In this document: positions 7,204 through 12,710 of the stretch, one piece after another
Layout: each line of letters begins with the position of its first letter
How positions within the stretch are numbered: position 1 is the first letter of the stretch
DNA from: Armatimonadota bacterium
GTDB taxonomy: Bacteria; Armatimonadota; UBA10988
Direction: 5' to 3'
Assembly (NCBI GenBank): GCA_016183835.1
Contig: JACPDV010000119.1
Coordinates: 1-12,710, forward strand
DNA length: 12,710 nt
Notes under the pieces: model-generated
The model's database searches: none
The model's input: only the letters and a program-made list of their open reading frames with translations
What the model was told of the DNA's origin: nothing
Position numbers and translations under genes: made by a program

Positions 7204-7212
7204 ATTCTACCA
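7204..7212 (-). promoter_or_regulatory. extended -10 promoter candidate for Uma2
   Basis: On the minus strand TGGTAGAAT ends 18 bases before the Uma2 ATG (7185). It is nearly identical to TGGTACAAT ahead of the antitoxin gene and is again an AT island in GC-rich DNA. It implies a short leader of roughly 10-13 bases holding the GGGAG site. Confidence 0.5.
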
Positions 7213-7242
7213 CCTCGGCCCACGCCCCGCCGCCGACCCCGC

Positions 7243-7473
7243 TCAGCGGGCGCCGATCGGGATCTCGAGCTCGCCCGCCCGCCACGCGGCGTAGCGCAAC
7301 GCCTCGCTGATGTCCTCGGGCTTCAGCTCGGGGTGCGCGGTGAGGATCTCGTCCCGGGTGCGCCCGGCGCCGGCCAGCTCCGCCACCGTCTCCACGGTGA
7401 TCCGCGTGTCACGGATGCACGGGCGTCCGCCCTTCACGCCGGGCGTGCGCGTGATGCGCCGCAGCTCTTGCAT
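7243..7473 (-). CDS. DUF433 domain protein (antitoxin-like)
   Basis: 76 residues from ATG 7473, preceded by GGGGAG six bases upstream. ITRTPGVKGGRPCIRDTRIT followed by VETVAELAGAGRTRDEILTA and HPELKPEDISEALRYAAW is the full DUF433 pattern, a helix-turn-helix-like fold that usually acts as the antitoxin of a DUF5615 PIN-like toxin. No DUF5615 gene is adjacent: upstream is the NagA-like gene and downstream is Uma2, 57 bp away. It is therefore an orphan, or works with another partner. A weak promoter-like TTGCGT-17-TAGCAG arrangement is present upstream but is not convincing. Confidence 0.9.
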   Translation of the reverse strand: MQELRRITRTPGVKGGRPCIRDTRITVETVAELAGAGRTRDEILTAHPELKPEDISEALRYAAWRAGELEIPIGAR

Positions 7474-7559
7474 GTTGTTCTCCCCTCCGAATGGACGGCT
7501 GCTACGTCCCGGTCCTGTACAACGCAACCCGATTCGGTGCGCGAGCCCGCACCTCCTCC

Positions 7560-8654
7560 TCACACCTCTTGGCAGACTTGCCCCGCAGTCACGACCGCCG
7601 CCACCTCCCAGCCCGGGTCCCACACCACCACGTCCCCCACGCTGCCCACGGCCAGGCTCCCGCGCCCGGGGTGCAGCCCCAGCAGCCTTGCCGGGACCAG
7701 CGTCGCGGTCGCGGCCGCCATCGCTGAGGGCAGCCCGGTCGCCGCCTGGAAGTTGCGCAGACAGAGCGGCAGCGTCGCCGTGCTTCCGGCGAAGTGCGTG
7801 CGATCGGGCCGGTACGCACGGCCGCCGATCATGCAGACCCGCTTCCAGCCCGCCGTGGCCACGATCCAGCGCACCAGCGCGGGCGTCAGATGCTGCCCGT
7901 CGGCGAGCAGCTCGAGGGTCAGCTCGTCGTGCGCGAGAGCCGCCTCGTTGCCGCCGAGCCGCTTGCTCGGACCGGAGCCGGTGAAGCTGTCGAGGCAGCA
8001 GTAGACGTGCGTCACCAGCCGCGCGCCCGCGGCCACGGCCGCGCCCACCTCGTCGAATGACGCGCTCGAGTGCCCCACCGCCGCCACCACGCCCTGTCCC
8101 GCCAGCCAGCGGATGAACTCGACCGACCCCGGCCGCTCGGGCGCCAGCGACCAGACCCGCAGCCACTCGCCCGCCGCCGCCAGCACCTCCGCCCCGGCCT
8201 CCGGCGTGGGGTCACAGAACAGCGACGCGTCGTGCGCGCCGCACTGCGCGGGGGAGTAGTGGGGTCCTTCGAGCATGAAGCCGAGGCAGCGCGGCGCGCC
8301 GGCCGGCCGCTCGGCCAGGGCTCGCCGCAGCTCGCGCAGCGCCGCCACGCGCCGCCCGGGGCGGTCGGTGTTGAGCGCGGCCAGGTAGGCCGTGGTCCCG
8401 CCCGCCAGGAGGTGCCGCTCGAAGGCCGGCAGGTCGTCCAGCCGCAGGGAGGTGAAGTCCACCCCGGCGGCGCCGTTGAGGTGGAGGTCGAGCAGTCCGG
8501 GAGTGACCCACCGGCCGGCGGCGGCGAGCGTGCGGCGGGCGGGCAGCGCCTCGCGGGTGACGGCGGCGATGCGGCCGCCCTCGAGGTAGAGATTGCCCGG
8601 CCGCGCGGCGCCGTCGGTCAGCAGCAGGCCCCCGGTGACGGCCAGGTCGTTCAT
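7560..8654 (-). CDS. NagA-like amidohydrolase lacking the catalytic Asp
   Basis: 364 residues from ATG 8654. The fold and most active-site positions of N-acetylglucosamine-6-phosphate deacetylase are present: DLHLNGAAGVDF at 56-67, metal ligand E129 in LEGPHYSP, H141 in CGAHD, metal ligands H195 (VGHSSA) and H216 (VTHVY), and H255 (DGQHLTP). The C-terminal PARLLGLHPGRGSLAVGS and GDVVVWD are also typical. At the position of the catalytic Asp (E. coli D273, in a VTDA-type motif) this protein has CMIGGRAYRP, with G277. The segment from there to FAGS (288-291) is about 12 residues, where family members usually have about 35-40. It may be inactive, or have a different reaction. The start is only 2 bp after the stop of the Wzt-like gene, so it is translated with the glycan exporter. 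Confidence 0.85.
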   Translation of the reverse strand: MNDLAVTGGLLLTDGAARPGNLYLEGGRIAAVTREALPARRTLAAAGRWVTPGLLDLHLNGAAGVDFTSLRLDDLPAFERHLLAGGTTAYLAALNTDRPGRRVAALRELRRALAERPAGAPRCLGFMLEGPHYSPAQCGAHDASLFCDPTPEAGAEVLAAAGEWLRVWSLAPERPGSVEFIRWLAGQGVVAAVGHSSASFDEVGAAVAAGARLVTHVYCCLDSFTGSGPSKRLGGNEAALAHDELTLELLADGQHLTPALVRWIVATAGWKRVCMIGGRAYRPDRTHFAGSTATLPLCLRNFQAATGLPSAMAAATATLVPARLLGLHPGRGSLAVGSVGDVVVWDPGWEVAAVVTAGQVCQEV

Positions 8655-8656
8655 GC

Positions 8657-9403
8657 TCAGCGCGCCGCCTCGGCGCGGTAGGCGGCGAGCACCTCGCCGC
8701 TGGGTCCGTCCATCCGCAGGCGTCCGGCGTCGAGCCAGATCACCCGTCGGGTCACCTCGGCCACGGTGTCCAGGTCGTGGCTGACGAAGACGATGCTCTT
8801 GCCCTGCCGCTGGAATTGGCCGATGGTCTCCCGGCACTTGCGCTGGAAGGTCTCGTCGCCCACCGCCAGCACCTCGTCCACGAGCAGCACGTCGGGCTCG
8901 GTGTGGATCACCACGCTGAAGCCGAGCCGCAGGATCATGCCCGAGCTGAAGTGTTTGATCTTGGTGTCGGCGAAGCCCTCCAGGCCGGCGTAGTCGATCA
9001 CCCGGGGGACGCGGTCGAGCGACTGTGCGCGGGTGAGGCCGTGGATCATGCCGGCCATGATGGCGTTGTCCTCGGCGGTGAGCTCGTGGTGGAACCCGGC
9101 GCCCAGGTCGAGCAACGAGCCGATCCGCCCGCGCACGGTGATGCAGCCGAAGCTCGGCCGGTAGATCCCGGCCAGGAGCGTGAGGATGGTCGATTTGCCG
9201 CTGCCGTTGCGCCCGACGATGCCGACCGTCTCGCCCTCGGCCACGGTGAAGTCGATGTCCTGCAACGCCGTGATGTGGTCCACCCGACTGCGCGGGTTGA
9301 ACAGCATCTCGAGGGCGGCCCGCTTCAACGTGGAGGCCTGGTGCACCACGCGGAACCGCTTGGTCATGCCCCGCACGGCAATGGCCGGGAGAGGCGTGCT
9401 CAC
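8657..9403 (-). CDS. polysaccharide ABC transporter ATPase (Wzt/TagH-like)
   Basis: 248 residues starting at GTG 9403, which overlaps the permease stop (GTGA at 9400-9403). Walker A GRNGSGKS is at 64-71, the variable GSLLDLGAGFHHELTAEDN follows at 95-113 as in Wzt-type ATPases, the signature FSSGM at 152-156, Walker B DVLLVDE at 171-177, and H-loop SHD at 208-210. The protein ends soon after the nucleotide-binding domain (MDGPSGEVLAAY), so it lacks the C-terminal carbohydrate-binding domain found in some Wzt proteins; export would then not depend on recognising a chain-end modification. It energises the permease encoded just upstream. Confidence 0.93.
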   Translation of the reverse strand: MSTPLPAIAVRGMTKRFRVVHQASTLKRAALEMLFNPRSRVDHITALQDIDFTVAEGETVGIVGRNGSGKSTILTLLAGIYRPSFGCITVRGRIGSLLDLGAGFHHELTAEDNAIMAGMIHGLTRAQSLDRVPRVIDYAGLEGFADTKIKHFSSGMILRLGFSVVIHTEPDVLLVDEVLAVGDETFQRKCRETIGQFQRQGKSIVFVSHDLDTVAEVTRRVIWLDAGRLRMDGPSGEVLAAYRAEAAR

Positions 9404-10311
9404 AGGCGTTCCACCGCCGTCCATTTGAACCGGCCGAAGACCATTGCGCCCGCCACGAGGATGACGACCGAGATCAGCCAGGTCTGCCCGAGCAGGCCCC
9501 AGCTCCACGGCAGCGCCGGGATGCCGGCGTTCTGGATGGGCGGGAGGAGCGCTTTCTGGTAGAGCACCAGGATGCTGGCGAACGGGTTGAGCAGGTAGAG
9601 CTGGACGAAGTGCGGCCGCAGCCAGGCATCGAGCCAGGGATGGCTCCACGGGTGCTGCGTGGCGGCCACCACCCGCTCGATGGGGTAGAGGATCGGCACC
9701 GCGTAGAGCATGATCTGCATCGCCACGATGACGACGTAGCGGACGGCCTCGAACAGCACGTTGAGGCTGCTGACGATGAACCCGATGCCCAGCGTCGCCG
9801 CGCACTGGGCGGGGATGATGAGGAACAGGAGCAGGACCTGCCAGTTGACCTGCCGCGGGAGGATGCGCAGCAGGGCGAGATAGGCCAGGGCCACGGTCAT
9901 CGCGATCAGGAGGTGCACGAGGTTGGCCACGACCACGGTGATGGGGAGCAGCTCGCGCGGGAAGTAGACCTTGCGGACGAGGGCGGCGTTGTCGATCAGC
10001 ACCCCGCACGACTCGGGGATCGCCATGGAGAAGAAGCTCCAGGCGAACATCACCGGGAAGAGGTAGGCCGAATAGTTCGGGATGTTCTGATTCATCAGCC
10101 GCTTGGTGACCAGGGTGATGATGAAGATCAGCATCAGGGGCGTGCTGAGCGACCAGGCGATGCCGAGCACGCTGTTCTTGTAGCGGAGCTGGAGCGAGCG
10201 TTTGGAGAGCTCGACGACGAGCTCGCGGTAGCCCCACAGCTCACGCAGCGCCGCGAGCACGCCGGGGCGCGTGGAGTCAGTCACCAGGACCGGCCGAGAA
10301 GCTGTCACCAC
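9400..10311 (-). CDS. ABC-2 type polysaccharide exporter permease (Wzm-like)
   Basis: 303 residues with tandem GTG codons at 10311-10306 as the most plausible start; the ribosome site (GGAAA) is weak. The cytoplasmic N-terminus carries the family motif RELVVELSKRSLQLRYKNSV followed by LGIAWSLSTPLM leading into the first membrane segment. About six hydrophobic segments follow (for example around 58-68, 84-99, 122-145, 157-177, 190-208 and 275-292). It should form the inner-membrane channel for an O-antigen, teichoic-acid-like or capsule polymer, with the ATPase gene 4 bp overlapped downstream. It is the first gene of the operon permease-ATPase-NagA-like. Confidence 0.92.
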   Translation of the reverse strand: MVTASRPVLVTDSTRPGVLAALRELWGYRELVVELSKRSLQLRYKNSVLGIAWSLSTPLMLIFIITLVTKRLMNQNIPNYSAYLFPVMFAWSFFSMAIPESCGVLIDNAALVRKVYFPRELLPITVVVANLVHLLIAMTVALAYLALLRILPRQVNWQVLLLFLIIPAQCAATLGIGFIVSSLNVLFEAVRYVVIVAMQIMLYAVPILYPIERVVAATQHPWSHPWLDAWLRPHFVQLYLLNPFASILVLYQKALLPPIQNAGIPALPWSWGLLGQTWLISVVILVAGAMVFGRFKWTAVERL

Positions 10312-10353
10312 CCGGGTTTCCAGAGCAAGGGTTCCGCGAATCCCCGCGGATCA

Positions 10354-10380
10354 TACAGCCTCGGCGCGCTCGCGGCTGTA
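10354..10380. promoter_or_regulatory. inverted repeat in the divergent promoter region, possible operator
   Basis: TACAGCC at 10354-10360 and GGCTGTA at 10374-10380 are perfect 7-bp arms separated by 13 bases. The site lies in the 100-150 bp gap between the divergent exporter operon and the ArsD-like operon, where a repressor operator would be expected. The left arm overlaps a minus-strand TATGAT that could be the -10 of the exporter operon. No regulator gene is in the window. Confidence 0.35.
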
Positions 10381-10407
10381 ACGATCCGGGCTGCGGGAGG
10401 ACTCCCG

Positions 10408-10467
10408 ATGCAGAACAGGGAGAAACCGCCGGCCGCGCGCGGCCGCGCGGCGGGAGCTTGGCCTTGA
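10408..10467 (+). CDS. possible 19-residue leader ORF upstream of the ArsD-like gene
   Basis: ATG 10408 follows a strong GGGAGG site at a 7-base spacing, and the frame encodes MQNREKPPAARGRAAGAWP before TGA at 10465-10467. The TGA overlaps the TTG start of the ArsD-like gene (TTGA), a layout suited to translational coupling. The ribosome site is itself within a 14-bp palindrome (10394-10407), and a 16-bp GC palindrome (10430-10445) lies within the ORF. The peptide has no recognisable domain. It could also be a chance frame. Confidence 0.3.
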   Translation: MQNREKPPAARGRAAGAWP

Positions 10468-10802
10468 GCGACGCAACTCGGCTGGTGGAAGTGCACGAGC
10501 CGCAACAGTGCTGTCCCGGCGGGGCCTGCACGCAGGAGGGCCTGGACGCGCTGGTGGAGGTGCACGAGGCGCTCCAGCGGTTCGCGCGTGAGCACGCCGG
10601 GCGGGTGGTCGTGCGGCGCCTCGTGTTCCCGCGCAAACTCGAGCAGGTCCGCGACCCGGAGTCGCGGCAGCGGCTGACAGGCTGGCTCGAGGCCGGTCTC
10701 CTGCCCGTGACGTGCATCGACGGCATGGTGGCCAAGACCGGCGCCTACCCGACCTACGGCGAGCTCCTCGACCTCACCGGCCTGGCGTCCGCCCGGCCGT
10801 GA
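10464..10802 (+). CDS. ArsD-like small metallochaperone
   Basis: 112 residues if started at TTG 10464, which has GGGAG seven bases upstream; TTG 10458 in the same frame is too close to it. C16, C17 and C22 (QQCCPGGACT) reproduce the CC-x4-C spacing of ArsD (C12, C13, C18), the metallochaperone that binds As(III)/Sb(III) and hands it to ArsA. The C-terminal part LPVTCIDGMVAKTGAYPTYGEL matches the thioredoxin-fold ArsD ending (LPL-DG-GRYP-EEL pattern) and adds another Cys. No arsA, arsB or arsR is visible; the next genes encode a Cys-rich anchored protein and a CcdA-like protein. The metal or thiol partner is therefore uncertain. An unusual in-frame repeat (LVEVHEPQQ / LVEVHEALQ) flanks the Cys motif. 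Confidence 0.7.
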   Translation: MSDATRLVEVHEPQQCCPGGACTQEGLDALVEVHEALQRFAREHAGRVVVRRLVFPRKLEQVRDPESRQRLTGWLEAGLLPVTCIDGMVAKTGAYPTYGELLDLTGLASARP

Positions 10803-10828
10803 CCCCCTTTTCGACCACGGAGAGAGCA

Positions 10829-11407
10829 GTGAACAACCCGAACGTGCGGGGCGTGGTGGTGGCCGTGATCCTCTTAGCCGGCGTGCTGTGGGTGCTGCAA
10901 GGCAAAAAGGTGGCCGCCGACGCCCAGAGCAACGCGGCCGCGCCGGACGCCGGACGCGTCGCCGCATCCGGCACCGCGGTGACCGACACCACGGCGCCCT
11001 TCGCCAAGCAGATCGCCGACGACGCGCCCATCCTGCAGTTCATCCGCAGCCACCCGTCCCCGCTCGGCGACCGGATCTCCGCCGCGCTGAAGGGCGACAA
11101 GGCAGCGGTGCTGGTGGGCCTGCCCGCCGGCAAGCCGGATCCCCAGCTCGCCGGCTGGCACTGCACCGACTACTGCAAGACCATGGCCGACCGCATCGAC
11201 CTCGCCCCGCCCGGCAAGGGTGACGAAGAGCTGCTCAAGTTCCTCGCCGCCGACACGCTGAAGCTCCCGTTCCTGGCGGGCATCTCGCCATCGGGTGAGG
11301 TGACCAAGCGCGAGTCGGGCAAGCTGGAGCGCAAGCAGGTGATCGGCGTCTTCGCCGACGTCACCGGCTCCTGCGGGGTGACCTGCGAGGGCGGCGAGTG
11401 TAAGTAG
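10829..11407 (+). CDS. membrane-anchored Cys-rich protein, possibly thioredoxin-like (ArsF-like role?)
   Basis: 192 residues from GTG 10829 with GGAGAG six bases upstream. Residues 8-24 are one membrane segment (GVVVAVILLAGVLWVLQ), then an Ala-rich linker to about 65, then a domain placed outside the cytoplasm. That domain has C112 and C116 (WHCTDYC, a CX3C), and LKLPFLAGISPSGEV at 144-158 that looks like the cis-Pro strand of a thioredoxin fold. The tail has C182, C186 and C191 (SCGVTCEGGEC). I recognise no exact family. Size, position between an ArsD-like and a CcdA-like gene, and the Cys pairs suggest a redox partner of the CcdA-like protein, comparable in role to ArsF of arsEFG clusters. 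The thioredoxin call is inference. Confidence 0.6.
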   Translation: MNNPNVRGVVVAVILLAGVLWVLQGKKVAADAQSNAAAPDAGRVAASGTAVTDTTAPFAKQIADDAPILQFIRSHPSPLGDRISAALKGDKAAVLVGLPAGKPDPQLAGWHCTDYCKTMADRIDLAPPGKGDEELLKFLAADTLKLPFLAGISPSGEVTKRESGKLERKQVIGVFADVTGSCGVTCEGGECK

Positions 11408-11408
11408 C

Positions 11409-12092
11409 ATGGACTACATCAACCAGATCGGCGGGCAGCTCGGTCATGCTTCACCGGTGGCCTACGCGCTGGTGCTCGCGGCCGGGGTGCTGATCGGGCT
11501 GACGCCGTGCAACCTGCCAATGGTGCCGCTCGTGATCGGCTACGTGGCGGGCTACGGCTCGGACCGGAAGCGCAGCCTGGTGCTGGTCTCGTCCTTCTCC
11601 CTCGGCGCCGCGTTCTCCTACGGCGTGCTGGGCGTGGTGGCCGCGCTGGTGGGCGCGGCCATGAAGCGCGTGCTCGGCAGTGGCTGGGACGCGGTGCTTG
11701 GCGTCCTGTGCGTCTTCACCGGGCTCATGATGGCGGGGCTGATCAGGCTCCCGGTGAAGGGCGGCTCGGTGGACCTGTCGGCGCCCTGGGCGGGCGGGTT
11801 CTGGGCGGCGTTCGCGCTCGGCGCGGTGGTCAGCCTGGCCAGCTCCGCGTGCTGCCTCGGCCCGGTGGGCAGCATCTGCATGTACTCGGCGGTCGATGGC
11901 CGCGTGCTCCACGGCGCGGCCACGCTGTTCGCCTTCGGCCTGGGCAAGTCCATCCCGCTGCTGCTGATCGGCGCCGGCGTCGGCACCTTCCGCGGCTTCG
12001 CCAAGGCCACCCGGTGGGCGCACTACATCGAGGTCGCCAGCGGGGCGGTGCTGATCGTCGTCGGCTTCTACTTCCTCCGCAAAGCCTTCTGA
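11409..12092 (+). CDS. CcdA/DsbD-family membrane protein (ArsG-like)
   Basis: 227 residues from ATG 11409, one base after the previous stop. Six membrane segments can be drawn. The first contains GVLIGLTPCNLPMVPLVIGY (C34 in TPCNLP), and the fourth contains SSACCLGPVG (C148, C149). CcdA-type proteins carry their redox Cys pair at these two places and move electrons from cytoplasmic thioredoxin to an extracytoplasmic partner. ArsG proteins, proposed aromatic-arsenical exporters, belong to the same superfamily. With the Cys-rich anchored protein immediately upstream as likely partner and an ArsD-like chaperone before that, a thiol-redox or metalloid-export job fits. Which of the two cannot be told from the sequence. 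Confidence 0.8.
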   Translation: MDYINQIGGQLGHASPVAYALVLAAGVLIGLTPCNLPMVPLVIGYVAGYGSDRKRSLVLVSSFSLGAAFSYGVLGVVAALVGAAMKRVLGSGWDAVLGVLCVFTGLMMAGLIRLPVKGGSVDLSAPWAGGFWAAFALGAVVSLASSACCLGPVGSICMYSAVDGRVLHGAATLFAFGLGKSIPLLLIGAGVGTFRGFAKATRWAHYIEVASGAVLIVVGFYFLRKAF

Positions 12093-12097
12093 TTCCG

Positions 12098-12136
12098 CCC
12101 CACACCCCACACCCCACACCCCACACCCTACACCCC
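12098..12136. repeat. heptamer tandem repeat CCCCACA, G-quadruplex-type on minus strand
   Basis: Four perfect CCCCACA units, a CCCTACA variant and a final CCCC (about 5.6 copies). The minus strand reads TGTGGGG repeats with more than four runs of G, a standard G-quadruplex pattern. It fills the gap between the stop of the CcdA-like gene (12092) and rfbF, and the T of the variant unit supplies the rfbF stop TAG (12128-12130). Confidence 0.95.
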
Positions 12137-12710
12137 TTCCGCCCCCCACACCCTCCACGGCGCCTCGCCGTCTCGCCAGCGGGCGTCGAGGGTCTCGTGG
12201 TCCTTGTAGGTGTCCATGCAGGCCCAGAAGCCCTCGTGCCGGTGCGCGGCCAGTCCGCCGCCGGCCGTCAGGCGCTCGAACGGCTCGCGCTCCAGCACGC
12301 AGTCGGGCGTCAGGCAGTCGAAGATCCCCGGCTCGAAGACGAAGAACCCGCCGTTGATGTACTCGCGGAGGAGCGGCTTCTCGATGAAGCGCTGGACCTT
12401 CCCGTCGGCGGCGATGTCGAGAATGCCGAACTGCGAGCGCGGGCGCACGGCGGTGAGCGTCGCGGTGAGGCCGGCGGCGCGGTGGGTGGCGAGCAGGTCG
12501 GGCAGGCGCAGATCGGTCAGGCCGTCGGCGTAGGTGCAGCAGAAGGCGCCGTCGAGGTGCTCGCGGAGGCGCTGCACGCGGCCGCCGGTCTGTGTCTCGA
12601 GGCCGGTGTCCACGCAGGCGGTGTCGATCCCGTCCAGCCCGCCCGCGGCGCGGCAGTGCTCCGCCCACTCCGCGATCAGCTCGCCCTTTTAGCCCAACGC
12701 CAGGACGAAG
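12128..12710 (-). pseudogene. rfbF: glucose-1-phosphate cytidylyltransferase with in-frame stop, 5' end outside window
   Basis: The minus-strand frame matches RfbF, which makes CDP-glucose from glucose-1-phosphate and CTP for 3,6-dideoxyhexose surface sugars. Visible motifs are FVLALG-stop-KGELIAEW, VDTGLETQTGGRVQRL, TYADGLTDL, INGGFFVFEP, EREPFERL, and HEGFWACMDTYKDHETL ending APWRVW. The family has LGYKGE where this frame has TAA (12689-12691), one base from a Tyr codon. About 50 N-terminal residues, including the GGxGTRL nucleotide-binding loop, lie beyond the right edge. A GTG at 12611-12613 could start a 161-residue remnant but would lack the nucleotide-binding part. Either this is a nonsense mutation or a sequencing error; the rest looks intact and conserved. 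Confidence 0.85.

Noticed and set aside
9404..10237. Upstream extension of the Wzt-like frame into the permease gene
   Set aside because: It is the shadow of the permease; GTG 9403 overlapping the permease stop is the natural coupled start.
12093..12136. Chromosome-end telomere-like repeat
   Set aside because: Only five to six heptamers, located between two normal genes and followed by coding sequence.
11451..12668. 405-codon minus-strand frame spanning the CcdA-like gene and rfbF
   Set aside because: Runs antisense to a clear membrane protein and out of frame with rfbF; Arg-rich nonsense product.

Overview
This is a GC-rich bacterial window with strong G/C preference at third codon positions. 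Its content is typical of large, accessory-rich genomes of uncultured environmental bacteria: a DNRLRE/GH123-like secreted protein, a BNR-repeat sialidase-like protein, a Uma2 nuclease, a DUF433 protein, a PIN toxin pair, and RAYT/REP-like 24-nt elements. A planctomycete/PVC-type, Armatimonadota-type or similar lineage would fit. This is inference; there is no rRNA or ribosomal marker in the window.

Layout, left to right. (1) 3-383 (+): the C-terminal end of an unrecognised protein, then about 240 bp with no convincing gene. (2) 621-2063 (+): an unassigned radical SAM protein with a SPASM-like C-terminus, overlapping tail-to-tail with a sialidase-like five-Asp-box protein (2041-3039, -). (3) 3142-3872 (+): an antitoxin/PIN-toxin pair. 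(4) 3904-6541 (-): a secreted DNRLRE + GH123/DUF4091-like protein. Its 5' end has been rearranged by a 140-bp perfect direct repeat, and its body carries three in-frame REP-like elements. (5) 6607-7185 (-): Uma2, then 7243-7473 (-): DUF433. (6) 10311-7560 (-): a tight three-gene operon of polysaccharide ABC-2 permease, Wzt-like ATPase and a NagA-like amidohydrolase that lacks the catalytic Asp. (7) 10464-12092 (+), divergent: an ArsD-like metallochaperone, a membrane-anchored Cys-rich protein and a CcdA/DsbD-like membrane protein. This looks like a thiol-redox or metalloid-handling cassette, reminiscent of arsD or arsEFG-type clusters. (8) 12098-12136: a heptamer G-quadruplex-type repeat between convergent genes. 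(9) 12128-12710 (-): a glucose-1-phosphate cytidylyltransferase (rfbF) that runs off the window and carries an in-frame TAA in its conserved LG-Y-KGE motif.

Two themes link the genes. The first is surface glycan metabolism: sialidase-like, GH123-like and NagA-like proteins, the Wzm/Wzt-type exporter and rfbF. The second is a thiol/metal cassette (ArsD-like, Cys-rich and CcdA-like). The best candidates for something undescribed are the NagA-like gene fused by translation coupling to the glycan exporter, the ArsD/Cys-rich/CcdA trio, and the radical SAM enzyme with a CX5CX2C cluster motif. Several genes look damaged (rfbF nonsense codon, split DNRLRE domain). Whether this is biology or assembly error cannot be decided from the sequence alone.
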